From positions 186,001-250,000 of the forward strand of contig CAWJZU010000015.1 in assembly GCA_963847345.1 (NCBI GenBank): a stretch of 64,000 nt of DNA, written 5' to 3'. The notes below the pieces were generated by a model. It made no database searches and was not told the origin of the DNA. It worked only from the letters and a program-made list of their open reading frames with translations. The translations under genes were made by a program, and so were the position numbers. Of this stretch, positions 45,125 through 52,410 are shown one piece after another (the stretch's first letter is position 1; each line of letters opens with the position of its first letter). The stretch is from DATARH01 sp963847345 (GTDB taxonomy: Bacteria > Pseudomonadota > Alphaproteobacteria > ATCC43930 > CGMCC-115725).

Positions 45125-45235
45125 CGGACCCGAACCATATCTGAGCGGCTTCGGAATAGACCGGGTGAGGGACCGCGCACATCGGGTTTTCCTGGACCCA
45201 GGTGGTCTTGTGCACCGCTGCTGTCCTTCCTATTG

Positions 45236-45250
45236 TTAGAAACGTTCTAA
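45236..45250. promoter_or_regulatory. Fur-superfamily operator (Irr/PerR-like box)
   Basis: TTAGAA-ACG-TTCTAA is a perfect 6-3-6 inverted repeat, extended by an A at 45251. It closely matches the alphaproteobacterial Irr (ICE) consensus, TTTAGAA-N3-TTCTAAA, as I remember it, and is also like PerR boxes. It sits 14 bp before the ATG of a peroxiredoxin remnant, just after a possible -10 TATTGT at 45231. The same box is 20 bp upstream of the minus-strand GTG at 45215. Confidence 0.65.
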
Positions 45251-45264
45251 AGTTAAGGGTTCAG

Positions 45265-45415
45265 ATGGAAGGCCGAACCGTCCCTGATGTCGTCTTCAAA
45301 ACCCGGGTGCGCGACGAGAGCATCCCGGGCCCGAACCCCTATCGATCCCGAGCGGGTGCTCGCATATCTGACCGAAATTGAGGCTCACACCCAGAGGCTG
45401 CGCCGGGCGTCCTGA
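45265..45415 (+). pseudogene. Redoxin-type peroxiredoxin, internally deleted remnant
   Basis: The frame starting at ATG 45265 (AAGGG six bases upstream) reads VPDVVFKTRVRDESIPGPNP, the near-invariant start of a redoxin/Prx5-type peroxiredoxin (typically VPxVxFKTRVRDxSxGGPNPFRW). It ends after 38 codons. In the next frame the DNA reads IDPERVLAYLTEIEAHTQRL RRAS then TGA, which looks like the end of such a protein (xAERMLAYL). The middle of about 150 residues, including the catalytic Cys motif (PGAFTPTC), is missing. I infer an internal deletion that also shifted the frame. The promoter region remains in place. Confidence 0.5.
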
Positions 45416-45546
45416 TCGAGTAGGTGCGGCATTTTGTAGTTAAGGCGAAATTAACCGGAACGCTCTACCGTTCTTATGTATGAGAGCGCGAAAGCGCGAA
45501 TTGCAGAAGGAAATGTGGCGGAGACGCCGCAAAGGTCTACGTTCCG

Positions 45547-45672
45547 ATGCGTGATTTCATTGCTGACTGGAAAAAATGGAGCCGGGCTGAACGCGTGCTC
45601 GCGATCCTGGTAGCGTTGCTGATGGTTGCGTTGCCGCTTGGGCTGGCGCTGGCGGGTACCGGACACGCTTGA
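45547..45672 (+). CDS. 41-residue single-pass membrane protein
   Basis: A short frame encoding MRDFIADWKKWSRAERVLAI followed by LVALLMVALPLGLALAGTGHA. A basic, amphipathic N-terminus precedes one membrane helix of about 20 residues. The 'DWxxWSRAERVLA' start seems familiar from small alphaproteobacterial membrane proteins of unknown function. Its leader carries a small GNRA-type hairpin. There is no clear ribosome site, so the call rests on protein-like composition and a proper stop. Confidence 0.5.
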   Translation: MRDFIADWKKWSRAERVLAILVALLMVALPLGLALAGTGHA

Positions 45673-45867
45673 CGGCGGTCCCGGCGTCCGATCAGGCACC
45701 GGGTAAATTCGTCAAAGACGCCCATTCCGACCCTCCCCAATCTCGGAGGCCGTGCGCGAAAGAGCGGCCGAAGCTGGAAATGAGCCGAGGCGTCTCACCG
45801 CGTTAACTAAACCGGGGGTGCGTTGTGCTCCGCAGCTAGGCTGGCGGCCTGGTCTCGAAACCGCCGG

Positions 45868-46698
45868 CTATTCGGGTACGGTGCCGCGACAGGCCCAGGC
45901 GACTGCCGCGAACGAGCGCGGCCCGTCATGTTTGCCGGCAAGGTAGGCGTGCCGCACGTGGTCCTGCAATGTCGCGCGGGCCGGCTCTGCGAGGTTCGCG
46001 AGGAGCTGGCCGGGCGGTCCTTCGCCGGTAGTGAACGGCGACCAGTAATCGTCAAACGATGCGAATTCCATGCGGATTAAGAGGCTGGTCTGCTCGACCT
46101 CGGTCAGACCGGAAGCGCGCCATAGCATCGCCATTTCGTCCGGTGCGCTGAGCGGCCGCAAATAGGGCCGCTTGACGGAGCGGTCGAGAACAGCCGCGAT
46201 GTCGAAGAGTATCCGCACATGCGGCAGACCGCCGAAATCGTCCCACACCGCGGCGGCCACCGTTCCTCCCGGCCGCACGACGCGCCGCATTTCCGCGACT
46301 GCCCGCGCCGGGTCCGGAACGAATTGCAGCACCAGCAGCGAGAGGGCGCGATCGAACATATTCTGGGCGAAGGGTAGCGCAGTGGCATCGGCGTGCTCGA
46401 AACGGAAGCGGCTATCGGTATTGCGGGAACGCGCGTACGCGATATAGGCCTCGCCGATATCGATGCCGGTGGCCCTGGCGATCCCGGCGAGCTGCGGCAG
46501 GGTAAAGATCAGGCTGCCGGTGCCGCAGCCGACATCGAGCACTCGGTCGCCATCCGACAGGCCGGCAAACCCGATCAGCAGCGGCGCAAGGCGGCGGCTC
46601 CAACGGCCCATTAGCCGCTCATAACCCTCTGCATTCCGGAACATCGGAAGGCCTCTGCCGTCAGGCCGCGCATCCGCCGTCATTGTTCCCTCCGCCAT
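45868..46698 (-). CDS. Class I SAM-dependent methyltransferase
   Basis: A 276-residue methyltransferase of the UbiE/Methyltransf_11 type. It has GYERLMGRWSRRLAPLLIGF and the SAM motif DRVLDVGCGTGSLIFTLP near residue 52. GIDIGEAYIAYAR is the acidic loop, and FEHADATALPFAQNMFDRAL is motif II. MRRVVRPGGTVAAAVWDDFG is motif III. The C-terminal 100 residues include a cap (FDDYWSPFTTGEGPPGQLL). The 'YERLMGRWSR' opening is common in this subgroup. Intact; substrate unknown. Confidence 0.9.
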   Translation of the reverse strand: MAEGTMTADARPDGRGLPMFRNAEGYERLMGRWSRRLAPLLIGFAGLSDGDRVLDVGCGTGSLIFTLPQLAGIARATGIDIGEAYIAYARSRNTDSRFRFEHADATALPFAQNMFDRALSLLVLQFVPDPARAVAEMRRVVRPGGTVAAAVWDDFGGLPHVRILFDIAAVLDRSVKRPYLRPLSAPDEMAMLWRASGLTEVEQTSLLIRMEFASFDDYWSPFTTGEGPPGQLLANLAEPARATLQDHVRHAYLAGKHDGPRSFAAVAWACRGTVPE

Positions 46699-46842
46699 GT
46701 CGGAAGCCGATTATGCGGCAAAGGAAGCAGGCCGAAAAACCTTTGCCGGAGCGACCTTGTTGTCCATAAAGCGAGCCGCGGACGCCGCCGCATCGGCTTG
46801 CGTCTCCGCCTTCTTCCAATCTTGCCCACGGGGAGATAAGCG

Positions 46843-47550
46843 ATGCCGAACCTGCCCGATCGCCAGAGCCTGGAGGCGTTGCGCGCCTTCGATACGCCGA
46901 CCATCTGCAACGCGCTCGAAATCGTTACGCCCGGACGCCGCGCCTACGGGTTCAACCGGCGGCCCCTCATCGCGCCGTTTCCCGAGCTGAAGCCGGTCGT
47001 TGGGTTTGCCCGTACCGCCCTGATCCGCTCGCGCGAGCCGCATCCGCGCGACCGCGATAGCGCCACCAAGCTGCGTCTGGGCTATTACGAGCACGTCTCG
47101 GCCCAACCGCTGCCGAGTATTTCGGTGATCCAGGATATCGACGCGCCCGATACCGGGTTCGGCGCGTTCTGGGGCGAGGTGCAGACGCATGTGCATGCCG
47201 GGCTCGGCTGCGTCGGCGTCATTACCGATGGCTCGGTGCGCGACCTCGACGCTATGTCGCCGGGATTTTTCGTGCTCGCCGGTTCGGTGATGCCGAGCCA
47301 CGCCCATGTCCATCTCGTTGAGTTCGGCGGCACGGTCAGCGTAAACGGGATGGTCGTGTCGGCCAACGACGTGATCCATGCCGACCGGCACGGCGCGGTC
47401 GTGATCCCGCACGACGCGGTGGAGAAAGTCCCGGCGGCGGTCGATCTGCTGGCGCGGCGCGAGCGGGTCATCATCGAAGCATCGAAACAGCCCGGCTTCT
47501 CGATCGAGCGGCTGCGCCAGGCCTTCAAGGAGCAGGAAGAGATTCACTGA
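46843..47550 (+). CDS. RraA-like/HMG aldolase family protein
   Basis: A 235-residue member of the RraA/4-hydroxy-4-methyl-2-oxoglutarate aldolase family. The conserved catalytic loop appears as GFGAFWGEVQTHVHAGLGCV followed by GVITDGSVRDLD, with the Arg and Asp that bind Mg2+ and pyruvate or oxaloacetate. Early DTPTICNALEIVTPGRR and late NDVIHADRHGAVVIPH are typical. Such proteins are aldolases or oxaloacetate decarboxylases, or in a few cases RNase E regulators. Intact; the ATG has GGGGAGA upstream. Confidence 0.88.
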   Translation: MPNLPDRQSLEALRAFDTPTICNALEIVTPGRRAYGFNRRPLIAPFPELKPVVGFARTALIRSREPHPRDRDSATKLRLGYYEHVSAQPLPSISVIQDIDAPDTGFGAFWGEVQTHVHAGLGCVGVITDGSVRDLDAMSPGFFVLAGSVMPSHAHVHLVEFGGTVSVNGMVVSANDVIHADRHGAVVIPHDAVEKVPAAVDLLARRERVIIEASKQPGFSIERLRQAFKEQEEIH

Positions 47551-47778
47551 AACGGCGGGCCTTCGCGGGAGAAGGGGCTTGGGGTGTCGGGGGCGGCTCG
47601 TTGCGCGCAGCCCGCATTGGCGTCGACGACGCGAGCCTCTGCTCTTGCAAACCGTGACCAAAAGTCGCACCATATGGATCGAGGGTGCGACTACAGGTCG
47701 CGGATCCGGCAGGACGGGGATTCACGCTCGGCCGTTGCGGAGGCCGCGGCTCTCGAACCCTCGGTTCGGGAGGAGAAA

Positions 47779-48630
47779 ATGCATATCCGCAATCCCGTCG
47801 AATGGGGTGTCGATCAGGTCAGGTCCGCGGGCTCGGCGCTTGGCCAAACAGCGGGTCGCCGGCACGACGCAGCCGTGCCGGAAATCCGCCGCATATCGCT
47901 GGCCGACATCCGTCATGCGCTGGCCCGCGGCATCGACGACTTCGGCATGTTCCGTAGCGACGTCGTGTTCCTGGTCTTCATTTATCCGCTCGCCGGCCTC
48001 GTGCTGGCGCGGTTGATCTTCGGTTACGGCCTGTTGCCGCTGTTATTCCCGCTCGCCTCGGGTTTCGCGCTGATCGGCCCGATCGCCGCGATCGGCCTCT
48101 ATGAAATGAGCCGGCGCCGCGACGCAGGGTCGGAGGAGGTCGGGTGGTCCGACGCCATCGCGGTATTCCGCTCGCCGGCAATCGGCTCGATCGTGCTGTT
48201 CGGGCTGCTGCTGCTGGCGATCTTCGCGGTTTGGATCGGCGTCGCGAGCGCAATCTACGATTTGACCCTCGGGCCCAAGCCGCCGGTCTCCGTGTCGGCC
48301 TTCGTACGTGACGTATTCACGACCGACCCGGGCTGGACAATGATCGGTCTCGGCATCGGGATCGGGTTTCTGTTCGCGGTCGGCGTGCTGGCGATCAGCG
48401 TGGTTTCCGTGCCGTTGCTGCTTGACCGCGATGTCGGGCTGTTCGCGGCGATCGGCGCCTCGCTGCGCGCGGTGCTGGCGAACCCCGGTCCGATGGCGGC
48501 TTGGGGCTTGATCGTCGCGGCTGGGCTGGTGCTCGGAACCGTGCCGCTGTTTCTCGGACTGATTTTCGTGATGCCGGTGCTCGGCCACGCTACCTGGCAT
48601 TTGTATCGTCGGCTTATCGTGTGGGAATAA
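47779..48630 (+). CDS. DUF2189 family integral membrane protein
   Basis: A 283-residue membrane protein of the DUF2189 family. The opening IRRISLADIRHALARGIDDF-GMFRSDVVF is a hallmark of the domain (about residues 35-62). Six hydrophobic segments follow, including GLLPLLFPLASGFALIGPIA, GSIVLFGLLLLAIFAVWIGV, GLGIGIGFLFAVGVLAISVV and GLIVAAGLVLGTVPLFLGLI. A strong AGGAGA ribosome site precedes the ATG. The upstream 200 bases have no gene. The family's function is unknown; it is common in alphaproteobacteria. Confidence 0.85.
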   Translation: MHIRNPVEWGVDQVRSAGSALGQTAGRRHDAAVPEIRRISLADIRHALARGIDDFGMFRSDVVFLVFIYPLAGLVLARLIFGYGLLPLLFPLASGFALIGPIAAIGLYEMSRRRDAGSEEVGWSDAIAVFRSPAIGSIVLFGLLLLAIFAVWIGVASAIYDLTLGPKPPVSVSAFVRDVFTTDPGWTMIGLGIGIGFLFAVGVLAISVVSVPLLLDRDVGLFAAIGASLRAVLANPGPMAAWGLIVAAGLVLGTVPLFLGLIFVMPVLGHATWHLYRRLIVWE

Positions 48631-48648
48631 ACCCGCGCGGTGCCGTGG

Positions 48649-49677
48649 CTACGCGCGGCGTTCGCGGCGTCGCTCCTCGGCTTCGGCCTTGTCGAGAATG
48701 CGGCGCGCATTCCGCTGCGCGGCATCGGCCGCCTCCGGGCGGCCGAGTTGTCGCTCGATGCGGCTGAGGGCGAGTTCGGCATAGGCGACGCGCGGCGTGT
48801 CGCGCTCGGTGCCGCGTTCGAGCATCGCGAGCGCCGCGAGAAACAGGCGGCGCGCCCGCTCCGGTCGGTTCAGCGCCTCGTAAGCGAGACCGAGATCATG
48901 CAGGTCGTCGGCGATGAACGGGTGATCTGGGCCGAGCCGCATCTGATCGATCGCAGCCGCTTCTTGCAATGGCGGCAGCGCGTCCTCGGGCCGGTCCCAG
49001 CGCAGATACAGGTTTCCCAGCTGCGACAGGCTGCGCGCGGTCCTCGCCGCGTCAGGCCCGTGCCGGCCTCGATCGAGCGCGAGCGCTTGGTCGAGCGCGC
49101 GCTGGGCCTCATCGAAGCGCTCCAGCACGGCGAGCGCGGCGCCAAGGGCTCGCAGCGGTTCGGCCGACATCCGCTGCGGGTCGGATCGTTGGCAGCCGAC
49201 GGCTCGGTTGGCCCAGGCGAGCGCCGCGTCGGCATCGCCGCGGGCCAGCGCCACCCGCGCCAAGCCGGCAAAAACCACCGCGCCGAGCCCATCTTGTGAC
49301 GCTTCCGGCAGCATTCCAACAGCGACAATCAGCAGCGGCTCGGCATCGAGCCAACGGTGGCGATCGAGATGCGCGCGCGCCAACGCGGCAATCGCTTGCG
49401 TCCTCGCAGGCAACTCGATCCCGGGGGAGGCGAGCGTTATCTGCAGCGCCTGCCGACGCAGCGCTGTAGCCTGCTCGAAATCCCCGGCCCGAAGTTGGTC
49501 TTGCGCCGCCGCTTCGAGCATCGGCGGCGATGCCGAATCATCCGCGTGTCCTGTTGCCGGCGCCGCGCTGGACGTCCGGGACGGCTGGCCCGCCAGGCCG
49601 GCATCAGCCCGGCCGGCCGTCAGAGCGGCCGCCACCATGATCAGCCAAACGCGGCGGGGCGGGAAAAACACCGTCAT
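48649..49677 (-). CDS. Secreted tetratricopeptide-repeat protein
   Basis: A 342-residue protein with a signal peptide (MTVFFPPRRVWLIMVAAALT, cleavage near AGRADAG). About six TPR-like units of the Kinesin-light-chain/TPR_12 type follow, for example DFEQATALRRQALQITLAS, RFDEAQRALDQALALDRGRH, PEDALPPLQEAAAIDQMRLG and RPERARRLFLAALAMLERG. The C-terminus is basic and coiled-coil-like. An upstream ATG at 49794 in frame would add 39 residues that are not signal-like, so 49677 is preferred. TPR proteins scaffold other proteins; no partner is evident. Confidence 0.82.
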   Translation of the reverse strand: MTVFFPPRRVWLIMVAAALTAGRADAGLAGQPSRTSSAAPATGHADDSASPPMLEAAAQDQLRAGDFEQATALRRQALQITLASPGIELPARTQAIAALARAHLDRHRWLDAEPLLIVAVGMLPEASQDGLGAVVFAGLARVALARGDADAALAWANRAVGCQRSDPQRMSAEPLRALGAALAVLERFDEAQRALDQALALDRGRHGPDAARTARSLSQLGNLYLRWDRPEDALPPLQEAAAIDQMRLGPDHPFIADDLHDLGLAYEALNRPERARRLFLAALAMLERGTERDTPRVAYAELALSRIERQLGRPEAADAAQRNARRILDKAEAEERRRERRA

Positions 49678-49866
49678 AGCGATACAGAGATCGCCTGGAA
49701 CCGTCCAGGCTTGACGCTCTCGCCCTTGCGGCAGAGGCTTGGCCGCGGACGAGGCAGAGGTGCGGCGGATGAACCGAGACGAACAGGCGATCACGGTCGA
49801 GTTGTTCTGTTCGCCGCATCGCGGGCCGGGGCTGCTCTGGATTCAACAGCGGCAGGGACGCTGACC

Positions 49867-50451
49867 GTGGCGCGTGTCCGTAATATCGAGCCCGACGAGC
49901 TTGCCCCGGATCTCGCCGCCATCTACCGCGAATTCGCTGGCGCCTACGGCCCGTTCCGCAACCAGGTCGCAGTATTCGCGCACGTTCCGGCCGCGCTGCG
50001 TCATCTGATGGGGCTGCTTCTCGAATTGCGCTCGGCAGCGACGCTGCCGAAGCGACATCTGGAACTGGCAATCGTCACGGTTTCGAAACTCAATCTCTGC
50101 GAGTATTGCGTCGCACACCACACGCCGTTCCTCGCGGTCGAAGGCGTGTCGCCGGCCGGTGCCGAGCGCTTGCTCGATTACGTGGATCATCCGGAACTCG
50201 ACGACACCGACCGGCTCGTTGTCGAATACGCGATCGCCGCCTGGGAGCACCCGAACCGCATCCCGGAACCGCTGTTCGATCGACTTCGGGCACGGTTCAG
50301 CGAGGCGCAGATCGTCGAGCTGACGCTGCGCATCACGCTTTGCGGCTTCTTCAACAAGTTCAACGATGCTCTGCGGATCGAGGAAGAGCCGGAGGCGGTC
50401 GCCAAACATGCCGCGGCGGCGCACGGCGCCGCTGCTGCACGGCTCTGGTGA
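49867..50451 (+). CDS. AhpD-like/carboxymuconolactone decarboxylase family protein
   Basis: A 194-residue CMD/AhpD-like protein starting at GTG 49867. The redox motif is LCEYCVAHHT near residue 82, the E-x-x-CxxC-x-x-H pattern that in AhpD relays electrons to peroxiredoxins. TLPKRHLELAIVTVSKLN precedes it and LDDTDRLVVEYAIAAWEHP follows, both typical. It is probably a peroxidase-related disulfide protein rather than a true decarboxylase. The VOC gene begins 25 bp downstream, so they may be co-transcribed. Confidence 0.85.
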   Translation: MARVRNIEPDELAPDLAAIYREFAGAYGPFRNQVAVFAHVPAALRHLMGLLLELRSAATLPKRHLELAIVTVSKLNLCEYCVAHHTPFLAVEGVSPAGAERLLDYVDHPELDDTDRLVVEYAIAAWEHPNRIPEPLFDRLRARFSEAQIVELTLRITLCGFFNKFNDALRIEEEPEAVAKHAAAAHGAAAARLW

Positions 50452-50476
50452 GCCGATCACGAAACGGAGGCCAGAC

Positions 50477-50854
50477 ATGAACATTGCCCGTCTCGATCAT
50501 CTCGTGCTGACCGTCGCCGACATCGCGCGCGCCTGCGAGTTCTACACTCGGGTGTTGGGTATGGAGGTCGTCACGTTCGGCGAAGGGCGCACCGCGCTGC
50601 GCTTCGGCCAGCAGAAGATCAATCTGCATCCGGCCGACAACATCCCGGGCCTCGTCGCCCACAAGCCGACCCCAGGCTCGGGCGATCTGTGTTTCATCAC
50701 CGAAGTGCCGATCGCCGAGGTGGTTGCGCATCTGCGGCGCTGCGAAGTCCCGATCGTCGCCGGGCCGGGACCACGCGCCGGCGCGATCGGAACGATACAG
50801 TCGGTGTACATTCGCGATCCCGATCAGAACCTTGTCGAGATCTCGAACTACTAG
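50477..50854 (+). CDS. VOC family (glyoxalase-like) protein
   Basis: A 125-residue vicinal-oxygen-chelate fold protein. It starts MNIARLDHLVLTVADIARAC-EFYTRVLGM, with the first metal His in LDHLVL. FGQQKINLHPADN follows, and SVYIRDPDQNLVEISNY supplies the C-terminal Glu ligand. Length and the LVEISNY end fit the single-domain 'virulence protein'/YwbC-like group. Intact, with a GGAGG site. Possibly a dioxygenase, isomerase or thiol transferase; function cannot be narrowed. Confidence 0.88.
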   Translation: MNIARLDHLVLTVADIARACEFYTRVLGMEVVTFGEGRTALRFGQQKINLHPADNIPGLVAHKPTPGSGDLCFITEVPIAEVVAHLRRCEVPIVAGPGPRAGAIGTIQSVYIRDPDQNLVEISNY

Positions 50855-50965
50855 GATTGGCCTTGTAGTCGTCATCTCCGGACACTCTCCCGCCGCTAGC
50901 CTCGATCGCACCGGCGTGGATTGTTGGCCAAGTCCGTGATCGACGCGGCGTGCTCGGGAGGGCTT

Positions 50966-51955
50966 GTGCGGCAGCTTGCGGTCATCGGGGGTGGGGCTTG
51001 GGGCAGCGCCTTGGCGCAGACGGCGGCGCGGGCCGGCGCGAGCGTTGTGCTGTGGGCGCGCGATCCGGCGATCGTCGATGCCGTCAACCGGGACCACGCG
51101 AACCCGGTCTATCTTTCCGGCGTCGCGCTCGACCCAGCCATCGTTGCGACGACCGACCCAGAGACGGCGCTTGCGGGCGCCGACGGCGCGCTGATCGTGG
51201 TCCCGGCACAATTTCTGCGCGTCGTCGTTAGCAGATTGGCGTCGCTATTGCCCCCCGGGCTGCCGCTGCTGCTCTGCGCCAAGGGGATCGAGACGGACTC
51301 GCTCGAGACAATGTCGGAAATCGCAGCCAAACTCGCCCCGTCATCCCCTCTCGCGGTGCTGTCGGGGCCGAGCTTCGCGGGAGAGGTTGCGCGCGGCTTG
51401 CCGACCGCGGTGGTGATCGCGAGCCGCGACATGGCCGTCGCCGGCGCTTGGGTCGCGGTGCTCGGCACACGGTATTTCCGGCCGTATTCGTCGGACGATC
51501 CGATCGGGGTCGAGATCGGCGGCGCCGTAAAAAACGTACTGGCGATTGCCTGCGGCATCGTCGAGGGGCACGGTCTCGGCGACAATGCGCGCGCCGCACT
51601 GATTACGCGGGGGCTGGCCGAGATGGTCCGCCTCGGCGCCGCGAAAGGGGCTGAGGCGAGAACCTTTCGCGGTCTGTCGGGGCTCGGCGACGCAGTGCTG
51701 ACCTGCACCGCGCCGCAGTCACGCAACTACGCGTTGGGGCTGGCGCTTGGCCGCGGCGCGAGCCTGGGCGAGGCTCTGGCCGGACGGCGCTCGGTTGTCG
51801 AGGGAGTGGCAAGCTCCGCGGCGATCGCGTCGCTGGCGCGACGGTTGGGAGTCGAGATGCCGATCGGTGCCGCGGTCGATGCTGTGCTGCATCGCGGCAT
51901 GGCAATTGATATGATGATCGAGGGCCTGCTGCGGCGGCCCTATCGTAACGAATGA
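50966..51955 (+). CDS. gpsA: NAD(P)-dependent glycerol-3-phosphate dehydrogenase
   Basis: A 329-residue GpsA, producing sn-glycerol-3-phosphate for phospholipid synthesis. The dinucleotide-binding start is VRQLAVIGGGAWGSALAQTA. LLCAKGIETDSLETMSEI and AVLSGPSFAGEVARGLPTAV follow. Catalytic-lysine segments are GGAVKNVLAIACGIVEGHG and LGDNARAALITRGLAEM, with GLGDAVLTCTAPQSRNYALG nearer the end. The GTG at 50966, which has GGGAGGG upstream, is preferred over the TTG at 50921. Intact and cytosolic. In relatives gpsA often follows tsaD and hemC; here it is preceded by a VOC gene. Confidence 0.95.
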   Translation: MRQLAVIGGGAWGSALAQTAARAGASVVLWARDPAIVDAVNRDHANPVYLSGVALDPAIVATTDPETALAGADGALIVVPAQFLRVVVSRLASLLPPGLPLLLCAKGIETDSLETMSEIAAKLAPSSPLAVLSGPSFAGEVARGLPTAVVIASRDMAVAGAWVAVLGTRYFRPYSSDDPIGVEIGGAVKNVLAIACGIVEGHGLGDNARAALITRGLAEMVRLGAAKGAEARTFRGLSGLGDAVLTCTAPQSRNYALGLALGRGASLGEALAGRRSVVEGVASSAAIASLARRLGVEMPIGAAVDAVLHRGMAIDMMIEGLLRRPYRNE

Positions 51956-52055
51956 GCATGCGCCGTGGGTGCTCGCCGGCGCGGGTGGTGGCGCCTGGGG
52001 CTTTTCGACGGGCTGGCGGAGCCAATATCTAGGAGGGGCATCGGCTCGGAGCGAT

Positions 52056-52382
52056 ATGAGCGACAACGGAAGACGCGGCGAGGAAGGACCGGGGACGGGC
52101 GTCGTCATCAAGGCGAAGCCGAAGACGAAAAAGCCGTCGATGTACAAGGTTCTGATGCTGAACGACGATTACACGCCGATGGAGTTTGTCGTGCATATCC
52201 TCGAAAGGTTTTTCAGCAAGAACCGACAGGAAGCGACCCGCATCATGCTGCACGTGCATCGCCGCGGCGTCGGGATATGCGGCGTTTACACGTATGAGGT
52301 TGCCGAGACCAAAGTGACGCAGGTGATGGATTTCGCCCGGCAGCACCAACATCCGCTGCAATGCACGTTGGAAAAAGACTAG
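52056..52382 (+). CDS. clpS: ATP-dependent Clp protease adaptor ClpS
   Basis: A 108-residue N-recognin that delivers N-degron substrates to ClpAP. The conserved KPSMYKVLMLNDDYTPMEFV (about residues 27-46) contains the Asn-Asp-Asp substrate-pocket residues, and VVHILERFFSKNRQEATRIM follows. The middle GVGICGVYTYEVAETKVTQV forms the second half of the fold. The N-terminal 25 residues are disordered and charged, needed for delivery. The ATG at 52056 has CGGAG just upstream. clpA starts 28 bp after its stop, the classic clpS-clpA pair. Confidence 0.95.
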   Translation: MSDNGRRGEEGPGTGVVIKAKPKTKKPSMYKVLMLNDDYTPMEFVVHILERFFSKNRQEATRIMLHVHRRGVGICGVYTYEVAETKVTQVMDFARQHQHPLQCTLEKD

Positions 52383-52410
52383 TCACACATCGTCAGGAAG
52401 GGAGCGGAAA

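Larger units (their letters stand above)
45125..45546. other. 422-bp region with gene remnants and a Fur-type operator
   Basis: This gap holds no complete gene. On the minus strand a GTG at 45215, preceded by AGGAAGGA, opens a frame reading MHKTTWVQENPMCAVPHPVY then SEAAQIWFG, before it loses protein character over the His-rich gene; I cannot name it. On the plus strand lies the deleted redoxin (45265-45415). Between them is the operator at 45236. The right end is the leader of the 41-residue peptide gene and includes a GCGC-GAAA-GCGC stem-loop at 45486-45497. Confidence 0.5.

Noticed and set aside
45459..45475. GAACG-N6-CGTTC inverted repeat upstream of the 41-residue peptide as a LexA site
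   Set aside because: Alphaproteobacterial LexA sites are direct GTTC-N7-GTTC repeats; arms and spacing here do not fit.
51956..52055. Short frame before clpS reading WVLAGAGGGAWGFSTGWR as a separate gene
   Set aside because: It is only about 30 codons, runs straight into clpS and has no stop of its own; clpS has a good start at 52056.
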